Source: Lachnospiraceae bacterium (GTDB taxonomy: Bacteria > Bacillota > Clostridia > Lachnospirales > Lachnospiraceae). From it: DNA of 57,431 nucleotides. The DNA lies in contig JAFUGL010000011.1 of the NCBI GenBank assembly GCA_017469405.1, positions 1 through 57,431 on the forward strand. Direction: 5' to 3'. Position 1 is the first letter of the stretch. Each line of letters opens with the position of its first letter. Position numbers and translations under genes: made by a program. Positions 33,587 through 41,947 of this stretch are shown one piece after another. A model generated the notes under the pieces. The model was not told the DNA's origin. It did not search any database and saw only the letters and a list, made by a program, of their open reading frames with translations.

Positions 33587-34864
33587 ATGCTAACACCGGT
33601 TGATATTCAACAAAAAAAATTCAGAACAGGTTTAGGTTACGAAAAGAAAGATGTTAATGCTTTTTTTGATATAGTGGCAGACTCTTATGAAAAGTTATAT
33701 CGTTCCAATGCAGAACTTAAAGAAAAGGTTTTAACTTTAACTGATGGATTACAAAATTATAAGTCTAAGGAAGCTGAACTTGAGAAATCAATTATGATAG
33801 CAGAAAAAGACTCAGAGGATACAAAATCAAAGGCTCAGCAGGAAGCAAAAAATATAAAGCTTGATGCAAAGAATAAGGCTAAAAATATACTTGCGGATGC
33901 TCAAAAGGAACTTGAAGAAATCACTCAAAAGATTTCGGAGCTTGAGACACAGTACGCAGCATATAAATCAAATTTTGTATATTTTATGAAAAAGCAGTTT
34001 GAGTTGCTTGGTGAAGAGGATTTTGATCCGGAGTCATATATAGATGAAAGATCTCTTAAGACATTGGGCGTTTCTGCCGGAAGCAGTAGTGGATCTTCAG
34101 ATTTCGGTTCATTTACCGGTGATCCTCAGATGCGTGATGAGTCAACATTGGGTGGCTTTAGTGGCGGTAGTGGCGGAATGTCCATGAATCCTGAGGATAA
34201 GGTTAGTACAAGTGCCGTTTACACATCAAATCTTAGTGCAGGAGAGAATTTTGTTGATCCGTTTAATCCTGATGCAAATAAGGATAATGGCAGATATAAT
34301 CCGTATGATGGTCGTACGGTTAAAGAAAAGAAAAAAGGTGAGCCGTCATTTACTGTAAATACTGATGGTATGGGTAGCGGTAATTATTCATCGAGATCAA
34401 AAAACAGTCAATCTAAAAAAACCGGTAGTTCATCTCAGACATCAGGAAGTAAGACAACATCAACAGATAAAGCATCTGATAAAAAATCAGATAAATCAGC
34501 AGATGCCAAATCAGTTGATTATGATAAAACAAATACTGATACCAAAATAAAGGATATTGTTAATTCCGGTTCTGATAATAAAAAGACAGATACAAAATCT
34601 GATAAGAAAGAATCTTCAGCTACAACAGAAGAAAAGCCTAAAAAACCGGTTGTAGATAATATATTTACTTTTGAAAAAGATATCAAATCTGCGGCTGAAG
34701 CAAAAGCAGAAGAAGATATTTCAAAGAAAGAAGAATCTGATGATATTCCTACATTAAATTTCGGAGAAGATGAGGTTGAGGTTGAAGTTGAGCCTGTAAA
34801 TGATAAGAATCTTCTTGGTGACGGTGATGATGGTGACGGATCAGACGGGTTTGAATTTGTATAA
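33587..34864 (+). CDS. divIVA: DivIVA-family protein with long disordered tail
   Basis: A 425-aa protein. Residues 1-50 are the DivIVA lipid-binding motif (LTPVDIQQKKFRTGLGYEKKDVNAFFD). A coiled coil follows (~50-130). Residues ~150-425 are low complexity: Gly/Ser, then Lys/Ser/Asp, then very acidic (DEVEVEVEPVND, GDGDDGDGSDG). DivIVA marks negatively curved membrane at poles and septa. The disordered tail of ~270 aa is much longer than in Bacillus. Confidence 0.9.
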   Translation: MLTPVDIQQKKFRTGLGYEKKDVNAFFDIVADSYEKLYRSNAELKEKVLTLTDGLQNYKSKEAELEKSIMIAEKDSEDTKSKAQQEAKNIKLDAKNKAKNILADAQKELEEITQKISELETQYAAYKSNFVYFMKKQFELLGEEDFDPESYIDERSLKTLGVSAGSSSGSSDFGSFTGDPQMRDESTLGGFSGGSGGMSMNPEDKVSTSAVYTSNLSAGENFVDPFNPDANKDNGRYNPYDGRTVKEKKKGEPSFTVNTDGMGSGNYSSRSKNSQSKKTGSSSQTSGSKTTSTDKASDKKSDKSADAKSVDYDKTNTDTKIKDIVNSGSDNKKTDTKSDKKESSATTEEKPKKPVVDNIFTFEKDIKSAAEAKAEEDISKKEESDDIPTLNFGEDEVEVEVEPVNDKNLLGDGDDGDGSDGFEFV

Positions 34865-34891
34865 ATAATAATTAAATGAGGTGAATGTAAT

Positions 34892-35995
34892 ATGTTAATA
34901 AAGGATTTAACTGTTCATGTAGATGATAAACCTGTATATAACATAATATTCCAGAATTCTTATGATAATTTGCCGGTTTCTATTGAGGAACTTGGCTTTA
35001 CCGGAAAGAAAATATGTATAGTATCTGAAACAAATGTAGCATCCATATTTTTGGATGCTATATTAGTTTCATTAAAGACTTCCGAGAAATTCAGCAAGGT
35101 TGTTTCATATGTATTTAATGCCGGAGAAGAAAATAAGAATCTGGATGTTGTAAGAGACTTATATGAAAAGCTTATTATAGAGAAATTTGACAGAAATGAT
35201 CTGCTCATAGCTTTAGGCGGCGGAGTTACCGGGGATTTAACCGGTTTTGCTGCAGCGACATACCTTAGAGGTATTGATTTTATACAGGTTCCTACAAGTC
35301 TTTTATCACAGGTTGATTCAAGTATAGGTGGTAAAACAGGCGTTGATTTTGCATCATATAAAAATATGGTCGGTGCATTTCATATGCCACGCCTTGTATA
35401 TATGAATCAAAATTCTTTAAAAACGCTTGATAAAAGGCAGTTTATATCAGGTATGGGTGAAGTTATTAAGCATGGACTTATACTTGATAAGGATTATTAT
35501 AATTGGCTTAAGGACAATTATGAAAAAATTAATTCATATGATTATGACAGCTTATGTGAGCTTGTTTACAGAAGTTGCAGGATTAAGAGGATGGTAGTGG
35601 AAGAGGACCCGACAGAAAAGGGTAAGAGAGCACTGCTTAATTTTGGACATACTCTTGGACATGCTTTGGAAAAATATATGAATTTTGAGCTACTTCATGG
35701 TGAATGTGTACTTATTGGCTCGATTCTTGCATCTATAATATCTTATAATAAGGGTAATATAAGCAGTGAAACTCTAAATGATATAGTTGACACTATAAAG
35801 ATGTATGATATTCCATCATTGCCTTTGGATATAGATATAGATAAAATTATTGAATTTACCAGAAATGATAAAAAGGTAGTGGGAGATAAGATAAAATTTA
35901 TACTTCTCAAAGATATCGGAGATGCATATATAGATATGGATGTAACAGCAGAAGATATGAAAAAAGCATTTAAGGATTATTTGTCGGGAAAATAG
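34892..35995 (+). CDS. aroB: 3-dehydroquinate synthase
   Basis: A 367-aa shikimate-pathway enzyme. GGGVTGDLTGFAAATYLRG (NAD binding), VPTSLLSQVDSSIGGKTGVD, MGEVIKHGLI, the metal-binding LNFGHTLGHALE and HGECV are all present. GAGGTG precedes the ATG. It is an odd biosynthetic gene inside the envelope cluster, 4 nt before lspA. Confidence 0.96.
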   Translation: MLIKDLTVHVDDKPVYNIIFQNSYDNLPVSIEELGFTGKKICIVSETNVASIFLDAILVSLKTSEKFSKVVSYVFNAGEENKNLDVVRDLYEKLIIEKFDRNDLLIALGGGVTGDLTGFAAATYLRGIDFIQVPTSLLSQVDSSIGGKTGVDFASYKNMVGAFHMPRLVYMNQNSLKTLDKRQFISGMGEVIKHGLILDKDYYNWLKDNYEKINSYDYDSLCELVYRSCRIKRMVVEEDPTEKGKRALLNFGHTLGHALEKYMNFELLHGECVLIGSILASIISYNKGNISSETLNDIVDTIKMYDIPSLPLDIDIDKIIEFTRNDKKVVGDKIKFILLKDIGDAYIDMDVTAEDMKKAFKDYLSGK

Positions 35996-35999
35996 ATTT

Positions 36000-36596
36000 A
36001 TGAAAGAAAAAAATATTAAAATAATGATACTTCCCATAATTTTTATAGCTTTACTTACATCTTTGGATCAGTTTACTAAGTTTGTGATTAAAAGTAAGTT
36101 CAAGCTGTATGAATCAAAGGAAGTAATAAAAAATGTATTTGCAATTACATATATTCGAAATAAAGGTGCAGCCTGGGGCGTAATGCAGGGAAAGAGAATT
36201 TTCTTTTTGATACTTACTTTTTTGGTTGTGATAGGATGCTTTTATATCTTATACAATATAATTGGTAACCGTAAATATATTATGTTAACAATATGCGTAA
36301 TATTTCTTATTTCCGGTGCAGTAGGCAATATGATTGACAGATTTAAACTCGGATATGTTGTGGATTTTTTTGATTTTAAGCTGATTGATTTTCCGGTTTT
36401 TAATGTTGCGGATATATATGTTACGGTAAGCTTATTTTTGATTTTATTTCTTATGATTTTTATATATAAGGAAGAAGATTTTGATGAGATTATTGGAAAG
36501 AAAAGTATTATAGAAGCTGATGAAAAAACTATTTTAGATGTGGAAGATGATGAATTGGTTGATAATGACATATTGGATGACTCAGACAAGGATTAA
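36000..36596 (+). CDS. lspA: Lipoprotein signal peptidase LspA with acidic tail
   Basis: A 198-aa four-helix membrane aspartic protease that cleaves prolipoproteins such as the lipobox proteins in this window. Catalytic Asp113 (NMIDRFKLGYVVDFFDF) and Asp138 (FNVADIYVTV) are present. The last ~40 residues form a strongly acidic cytoplasmic tail (VEDDELVDNDILDDSDKD), not usual for the family. rluD starts 7 nt later. Confidence 0.94.
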   Translation: MKEKNIKIMILPIIFIALLTSLDQFTKFVIKSKFKLYESKEVIKNVFAITYIRNKGAAWGVMQGKRIFFLILTFLVVIGCFYILYNIIGNRKYIMLTICVIFLISGAVGNMIDRFKLGYVVDFFDFKLIDFPVFNVADIYVTVSLFLILFLMIFIYKEEDFDEIIGKKSIIEADEKTILDVEDDELVDNDILDDSDKD

Positions 36597-36602
36597 ATCA
36601 TT

Positions 36603-37541
36603 ATGGAAGATTTAAGAATTATTGCAGATGAAAATTATAATGAGATTTTGGGAAACAGGATAGATAAATTTCTTTCTGATGAGCTTTCCGATTATTCCAG
36701 GGCATATATACAAAAATTAATCGAAAATGGCTGTATAACAGTTAATTTAAAGTCGGTTAAGGCAAATTATAAGATAAAATCGGGTGATATAATTGACATA
36801 GATATCCCTGAACCGGAGATAGTCGAGATTGTTCCAAAGGATATCCCAATTAATATTGTTTATGAAGATAAGGATATAATTATCGTTGATAAACCTAAGG
36901 GGATGGTTGTTCATCCGGCTCCCGGACACTTTGATGATACGCTCGTAAATGCACTTATGTATCATTGTAAGGATTTATCGACCATAAACGGCGTTATGAG
37001 GCCGGGAATCGTCCACAGGATCGATATGGATACTTCAGGACTTTTACTGGTATGTAAAAATGATACCTCACATAGAATTATGGCTGAAAAATTCAAGGTT
37101 CACGATATCAATAGAATTTATACGGCGGTTTGCTATAATCATTTTAATGAAACTGATGGTACAATTGATAAACCTATTGCCAGACATAAAACAGATCGTA
37201 AAAAGATGGCAGTTGATCCAAAGGGCAGAAGGGCCGTTACTCATTATCATGTAATTAAAAATCTTAAGGACAACATGTCCTTAATCGAATGTAAGCTTGA
37301 AACCGGACGCACACATCAGATAAGGGTTCATATGGCAAGTATAAATCATCCGTTGCTTGGAGATGAAGTATACGGAACCAAATCAAAAAAATTCAATTTA
37401 AACGGTCAGGTTTTACATGCCGGAGTTCTTGGATTTAATCATCCGATAACAAATGAATATATGGAATTTAAATCAGAGCTTCCGGAATATTTTAATAAAA
37501 TTTTAAATGTGCTTGATGATTCATCATTACCAAACGCATAA
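36603..37541 (+). CDS. rluD: RluD-family 23S rRNA pseudouridine synthase
   Basis: A 312-aa enzyme. The N-terminal S4 RNA-binding domain (NRIDKFLSDELSDYSRAYIQ) is followed by the synthase core with catalytic Asp141 in HRIDMDTSGLLLV, and RTHQIRVHMASINHPLLGDEVYG. In this position after lspA it matches Bacillus ylyB. The stop codon lies inside the terminator stem. Confidence 0.94.
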   Translation: MEDLRIIADENYNEILGNRIDKFLSDELSDYSRAYIQKLIENGCITVNLKSVKANYKIKSGDIIDIDIPEPEIVEIVPKDIPINIVYEDKDIIIVDKPKGMVVHPAPGHFDDTLVNALMYHCKDLSTINGVMRPGIVHRIDMDTSGLLLVCKNDTSHRIMAEKFKVHDINRIYTAVCYNHFNETDGTIDKPIARHKTDRKKMAVDPKGRRAVTHYHVIKNLKDNMSLIECKLETGRTHQIRVHMASINHPLLGDEVYGTKSKKFNLNGQVLHAGVLGFNHPITNEYMEFKSELPEYFNKILNVLDDSSLPNA

Positions 37542-37574
37542 CACAAATTACAAAAATGTGTTATGCGTATTTTT
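37534..37574 (+). terminator. Terminator closing the envelope/division gene cluster
   Basis: A perfect 12-bp stem (37534-37545 with 37557-37568), an 11-nt loop, then ATTTTTG. It overlaps the last codons of rluD. Confidence 0.9.
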
Positions 37575-37617
37575 GATTGAAAACACCGAAAAAAGTTAGA
37601 TTTTATGCGGATTTTCC

Positions 37618-37646
37618 TTGACAAGAGGAGTGCAATATGATATATT
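37618..37646 (+). promoter_or_regulatory. Promoter of the tyrosine recombinase gene
   Basis: TTGACA (37618-37623), exactly 17 bp, then TATATT (37641-37646). It gives a leader of about 185 nt before the start codon. Confidence 0.85.
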
Positions 37647-37658
37647 AAAAGTAATCCA

Positions 37659-37810
37659 ATTATTCGCAAAACTCAGGTTTTACGAATAATGCGCGAAGTA
37701 ATGAGCCATGCATAAGTTTGTAAAAGCTTTTGTAATTTATTTACAAAAAGCATTTTACAAACTTATATACGGCGAATGCCGTGACAACGAGCAAACTTGT
37801 TTGCGAGTTG
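37659..37810 (+). ncRNA. Structured leader RNA of unknown type (four hairpins)
   Basis: Four consecutive hairpins. First: 37659-37690, 8 bp plus 5 bp around a C-A mismatch, loop TCAG. Second: 37713-37765, 13 bp plus 8 bp around a bulged GC, loop TTTAT. Third: 37769-37782, ACGGC/GCCGT with GAAT loop. Fourth: 37785-37810, CAAC and GCAAA stems flanking tandem G-A/A-G mismatches. No T run follows, and the ribosome-binding site at 37824-37829 is left outside. I do not recognise a known riboswitch. It could be a cis-regulatory RNA, or a DNA substrate for the recombinase. Confidence 0.6.
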
Positions 37811-37837
37811 TTGCATGAAAACTAAGGAGGTACTCTT

Positions 37838-38887
37838 ATGGCTGAATTAACATATCAACAACAAATTGACATGCAAAACATAGATTTGATCAGAAACATT
37901 TCCAAGGAGCTTCCGGATTACATGCGTCACTTCTTTCGCTCAATCCAGCAAAGCAAATCATCACGTACCAGACTTGGTTATGCACGTGACATAAAAAACT
38001 TTTTTGAATACATTGTTGAGGCATATACAGATGCGCCTTTAAATTCGCCTAAGGATGTCACTCTCGATATTCTTTCGTCCATAAATGCGATTTTCATTGA
38101 GGATTACGAGGATTACCTTCAAAAGTACACTAAAAACGGCCGTATTTACACTAATGACAAAGCCTCAATTAAGCGTAAATTATGCTCCCTTAGTGTTATG
38201 TATACCTACTTTTACAAAAATGACCTTGTTACAGGCAATCCTATCAATAAAATCGAACGTCCGCGTCTTAAGGACAAGCAAATCGTCCGTATGGACTATG
38301 ATGAGGTTGCAAACTTCCTTGATACCGTTGAATATGGCGTTAATTTGACCGATAAGCAGCTACAATACCATGGAAAGGCTAAAAATCGCGATTTGGCGCT
38401 TTTAACGCTTATGTTAAGTACCGGTATCCGTATATCCGAATGTGTAGGTCTTAATATTAATGACGTTGATTTTAAGAATATGTGTATTAAGGTTACCCGA
38501 AAAGGTGGCAAGGAGGCTCTTGTTTACTTTAGTGATGAAGCTGCCGGGCCTCTAAGTACCTACATTGACGAAAGAAAGAAAATCGATGCAGTTTCCGGTC
38601 ACGAAAATGCTCTTTTTCTTTCTTCTCAAAGAAAACGAATCAGTGTTCGTACCGTTGAAAATATGGTTAAAAAATACGCTCAGTCTTCGGTTCCTTTAAA
38701 GCATATTACGCCACATAAACTTCGAAGCACCTACGGAACCAATCTTTACCGCGAAACCGACGACATCTACCTTGTTGCCGATGTTTTAGGCCACAGCGAT
38801 GTAAATACCACCAGGAAGCACTATGCCGATATGGATGATGACCGCAAACGCCGTGCAAGGAATAAGGTTACTCTTAGGGAAAGTTGA
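37838..38887 (+). CDS. Tyrosine recombinase (Xer/phage-integrase family)
   Basis: A 349-aa site-specific recombinase. The N-terminal SAM-like core-binding domain (~20-125) and the catalytic domain have the complete set Arg198 (TGIRISE), Lys222 (RKGGK), His293 and Arg296 (HKLRST), His319 (GHSD) and Tyr329 (RKHYADM). AAGGAGG precedes the ATG. It stands alone with its own promoter and structured leader. Codon use is richer in CGT/CGC, TAC and AAC than its neighbours, which may reflect different ancestry or selection. It could be the chromosomal XerC/D-like dimer resolvase or a resident integrase; no phage or transposon genes flank it. Confidence 0.93.
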   Translation: MAELTYQQQIDMQNIDLIRNISKELPDYMRHFFRSIQQSKSSRTRLGYARDIKNFFEYIVEAYTDAPLNSPKDVTLDILSSINAIFIEDYEDYLQKYTKNGRIYTNDKASIKRKLCSLSVMYTYFYKNDLVTGNPINKIERPRLKDKQIVRMDYDEVANFLDTVEYGVNLTDKQLQYHGKAKNRDLALLTLMLSTGIRISECVGLNINDVDFKNMCIKVTRKGGKEALVYFSDEAAGPLSTYIDERKKIDAVSGHENALFLSSQRKRISVRTVENMVKKYAQSSVPLKHITPHKLRSTYGTNLYRETDDIYLVADVLGHSDVNTTRKHYADMDDDRKRRARNKVTLRES

Positions 38888-39051
38888 TTAATTGCTATTA
38901 TAATTACCATAATAATATTATGTAAACTATTTTCATAATACTAAATTAATAATTAAATATATAGTTTTTTAAAGAAAAAAATGTTATAATATTTATATGA
39001 AATTTCTGAAGGTATTTATTTTCTTTTTAACATCAAAAGGAGGGCTATTTT

Positions 39052-39669
39052 ATGGGTAAAAAAACTATTATCACCATTGGAAGACAATTTGGAAGTAACG
39101 GACGTGAAATAGGCAGAAAGCTTGCTGAAAAGCTGGATTATGCATTTTATGACAAGGAATTACTCAATGAAACTGCCAAGAAAAGCGGTTTAAGCGAGAA
39201 TTTGCTCAAAAGTCTTGACGAAAAGCCGTCTAAGAGCTTCCTCTACTCTCTCGTCATGGATCCATACAGCTACGGTTTTACAAGTACCGGCTATCATGCA
39301 AATCTTAATCAACAGGCATTTCAGGCTACTTATGATACGATTAAAAGTATAGCTGAAGAAGGTCCTTGTGTATTTGTCGGTAGGTGTGCGGATTATGCTT
39401 TAAGACATAACGAAAATCTGGTTCGTATATTTATATTTGCTCCTCTTGAAAAGAGAATCGAAACTGTTTCAAAGCGTTTTGATTTATCGGAGGATAAGGC
39501 AAGAAGCCAGATAATCAAGGAAGATAAAGGACGTGCATCCTATTACAATTATTATACCTCAAAGAAATGGGCCTCTCTTGACAGCTATGATATATTTGTA
39601 AACAGCAGCCTTATGGACATAGATAAAACTGTTGATTATATCATAGATATCATAAATAACATGAATTAA
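39052..39669 (+). CDS. Cytidylate-kinase-like family protein
   Basis: A 205-aa P-loop kinase of the cytidylate-kinase-like group. P-loop-like segment is IGRQFGSNGREIGRKLAEKL at about 8-27, followed by FVGRCADYALR, FAPLEKRIE and DKGRASYYNYYTSKKWASLDSYD. The ordinary cmk is shorter in this motif spacing, so the substrate is uncertain and it may not phosphorylate CMP. AAGGAGG precedes the ATG. Confidence 0.88.
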   Translation: MGKKTIITIGRQFGSNGREIGRKLAEKLDYAFYDKELLNETAKKSGLSENLLKSLDEKPSKSFLYSLVMDPYSYGFTSTGYHANLNQQAFQATYDTIKSIAEEGPCVFVGRCADYALRHNENLVRIFIFAPLEKRIETVSKRFDLSEDKARSQIIKEDKGRASYYNYYTSKKWASLDSYDIFVNSSLMDIDKTVDYIIDIINNMN

Positions 39670-39709
39670 AGTGCTGTTAGATAAAGTCATAATTTCAGCC
39701 GTTAGAACA

Positions 39710-39774
39710 ATATAAAGGACAGATTCTTAATATAGTGTGAACGATATAGCTATACGAGTATCTGTCCTTTATAT
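39710..39774 (+). terminator. Long-armed hairpin after the kinase-like gene
   Basis: A perfect 15-bp stem (39710-39724 with 39760-39774) with a 35-nt loop that contains the palindrome TATAGCTATA. Only a weak T-rich tail follows. It is either a terminator or another structured element. Confidence 0.5.
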
Positions 39775-39789
39775 ATTATTTGAAATTGT

Positions 39790-39852
39790 AAAAAAATAGT
39801 CGTACGCCTATATTTTATAAATCATTTTACAAATTAGGCCGTACGGCTATGT
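39790..39852 (-). terminator. Terminator of the minus-strand surface-protein gene
   Basis: Read on the minus strand, ATAGCCGTACGGCCTA pairs with TAGGCGTACGACTAT (one wobble, one bulge), and seven T residues follow. It overlaps the stop codon of the surface-protein gene. Confidence 0.8.
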
Positions 39853-40617
39853 CAAGTGCCTTCTTATTTTCATATAAAGAGCTGCAAATGCTGAATACAT
39901 AATAAGTATAACTATTACACCAAAATTTAACTTATCTCCTGTTTTTGGAACTTCAGCTATCGATGTATCTGTATTATCATCCTGTGCTTCATTTGCCAAA
40001 GAAAATGTATTGGTATCAGATGAAAAAGTTACAGAGGACAGATTAAGCTTAATAGCCGGACGAACACCCAGCGTTTTAAACACATATGTTCCATATTCTT
40101 CCACGTTTCCGTCTTCTCCGTAGACGCACGCTGCAACCATATCATGACTTCCTGCCGAATTAAGCCACCAATAATTGAAATCTGTGCTGGTATATTGGGA
40201 ACATTTTAGTACATCGTCATTTAATTCTTTAGCCTGTTCGGTTGTAAGAAGAAACATACCATCACCATCTACTACGGTTTTTGCATCTGATGATATATTG
40301 TTATCAAAGTAATTATTTACGGCAGCTTCTACTGTAGAACCGCTATATGTATTGTTTGAACCAAACTCTGATGCAACAACACATTCTTTGGAAAGTAAAG
40401 TTACCGTACTTTCATCATAATCAATAAGATACCAGTCCTTTTCATCAAAATGTACCACTTCTCGGGTATTTTTAAGACTTGTATAGCTTGCAGCTTCTTT
40501 GGCCATAGCCGGAAGTATTGTTGCCATAACAGACATGATTATGGTAAATGAAAAAACAATGCTAAATAATAGCACAATGCTGATTTTTTTCTTTCCGGTT
40601 ACCGTCCTATGCTTCAT
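39847..40617 (-). CDS. Putative sortase-anchored surface protein
   Basis: A 256-aa exported protein. Signal peptide (TGKKKISIVLLFSIVFSFTII, cleavage near AMAKEA). The middle resembles DUF6273-like surface domains (WYLIDYDESTVTLLSKECV, FNYWWLNSAGSHD, TLGVRPAIKLNL). The C-terminus has VPKTGD, a hydrophobic helix and a basic tail (MKIRRHLT), a sortase-type signal with Val in place of Leu. I chose 40617 because GAGG lies 9 nt before it; an in-frame ATG at 40653 lacks a good ribosome-binding site. Function unknown. Confidence 0.78.
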   Translation of the reverse strand: MKHRTVTGKKKISIVLLFSIVFSFTIIMSVMATILPAMAKEAASYTSLKNTREVVHFDEKDWYLIDYDESTVTLLSKECVVASEFGSNNTYSGSTVEAAVNNYFDNNISSDAKTVVDGDGMFLLTTEQAKELNDDVLKCSQYTSTDFNYWWLNSAGSHDMVAACVYGEDGNVEEYGTYVFKTLGVRPAIKLNLSSVTFSSDTNTFSLANEAQDDNTDTSIAEVPKTGDKLNFGVIVILIMYSAFAALYMKIRRHLT

Positions 40618-40702
40618 AAGAGACCGCCTCGTTACATTATCTCGATGCTTCATCTTAGTTATTCTATCTTATTATTTTACTTTTATTTCTTTATTTTTTT
40701 CC

Positions 40703-41902
40703 TTACCTCGGCGCCATAAGCTTGGTAATTCCTGCTTTTAGCCCATCTATCGTAAGCGGATACATATCGTATATCTCTGCCAAGGTTCGTTCCGATTCCA
40801 TCCATGCAAGATCGTTTAGCTTGCCGTGAAATCTCGGGTTAAGCCATATGGCTTTCTTATATTTGTCGCGCAGAAGCTTGTTCCATTCATAACCGCTTCG
40901 ACCGTCGTTAGGACCGCGGTAATTGCCGTTTACATCAAATAATTCCTCGGGTGCCATCTGTGCATCACCTACGATTATAACCTTATAATCCTTGTCGGTA
41001 TGTCTGAAAAGATAATCCAGATCAACCCAGTTCCCCATCTCACATTCCGCATCCTTATAAACCTTACTGTAGATACAGTTATGGAAATAATAGGTTTTTA
41101 CATCCTTGAAATGATTTGCCTTGTGAACCGCCTGAAATAAGTCATTACAAAGCTCAGAGAAAGGCATCATGGTTCCGCCACAGTCAAATAAAAGCAAAAG
41201 CTTGACGGAGTTTTTACGTGGTTTGTCAAATTCAAGCTTAAGGTAGCCGCCATTATTGCAGGTAGAATCTATGGTTTTATCAAGGTCAAGCTCAGTTTTA
41301 GCTACATCAAGCTTGGCTGAAAACTGTCTTAATCTTCTGAAAGCCATCTGAAACTGCCTTATATCAAGGGTTTTATCATGCCTGAAATCCTGATATTTAC
41401 GCTCTCCCATTACCTGAAAGGCTGACTGCTGACCAGGATGTCCGCCGATACGAAGTCCGCCGGGATTACGTCCGCTATGACCAAAGGCTGAACCGCCGCT
41501 GGTTCCAATCCAGTAATTACCACCGTTATGTTCCTGATTTTGTTCGGTAACACGCTCGCGGTACATTCTCTTGGTTTCTGCCATATCACGCTTTTGTATA
41601 TAGCTGTAGATATCGGCATTAAGCTTTGAGGTATCCATTTCTCCCTTATCAAGGAATTTCATTATGATTTCCGGAGGCATCTCCATATCTATATGGACGT
41701 TTTTAAAATACTCCATAAATGCCATATCGAACTTATCATAGTCTGATTCAGTTTTAACAAGTATCATGCGTCCAAGATTATATAATCCTTCAAGTGATGA
41801 GTAAGCAAGTCCTTTATCTAAAGCATCCATGAAGGTTATCCACTCGGTAAGCGATACATTTAATCCCTTTTCACGAAGTACATATAAAAAATCAGTAAAC
41901 AA
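40703..41902 (-). CDS. VWA-domain (CoxE-like) protein partnered with MoxR ATPase
   Basis: A 399-aa protein. The N-terminal helical part is followed by a Gly-rich stretch (YWIGTSGGSAFGHSGRNPGG) and a C-terminal von Willebrand A domain (SVKLLLLFDCGGTMMPFSEL, DYKVIIVGDAQMAPEELF). The MIDAS motif is degenerate: DCGGT instead of DxSxS. It lies 45 bp after the MoxR gene, the usual pairing in which the AAA+ ATPase and VWA protein act together as a chaperone or metal-insertion machine. The client is not evident. Confidence 0.85.
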   Translation of the reverse strand: MFTDFLYVLREKGLNVSLTEWITFMDALDKGLAYSSLEGLYNLGRMILVKTESDYDKFDMAFMEYFKNVHIDMEMPPEIIMKFLDKGEMDTSKLNADIYSYIQKRDMAETKRMYRERVTEQNQEHNGGNYWIGTSGGSAFGHSGRNPGGLRIGGHPGQQSAFQVMGERKYQDFRHDKTLDIRQFQMAFRRLRQFSAKLDVAKTELDLDKTIDSTCNNGGYLKLEFDKPRKNSVKLLLLFDCGGTMMPFSELCNDLFQAVHKANHFKDVKTYYFHNCIYSKVYKDAECEMGNWVDLDYLFRHTDKDYKVIIVGDAQMAPEELFDVNGNYRGPNDGRSGYEWNKLLRDKYKKAIWLNPRFHGKLNDLAWMESERTLAEIYDMYPLTIDGLKAGITKLMAPR

Positions 41903-41947
41903 TTAATGAATTCTCCTCTAATATTTTTTCCGGTGAAATATTTTCTT

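Noticed and set aside
37659-37810. T-box, SAM or other standard riboswitch
   Set aside because: No specifier loop, T-box sequence, known aptamer core or terminal T run was found.
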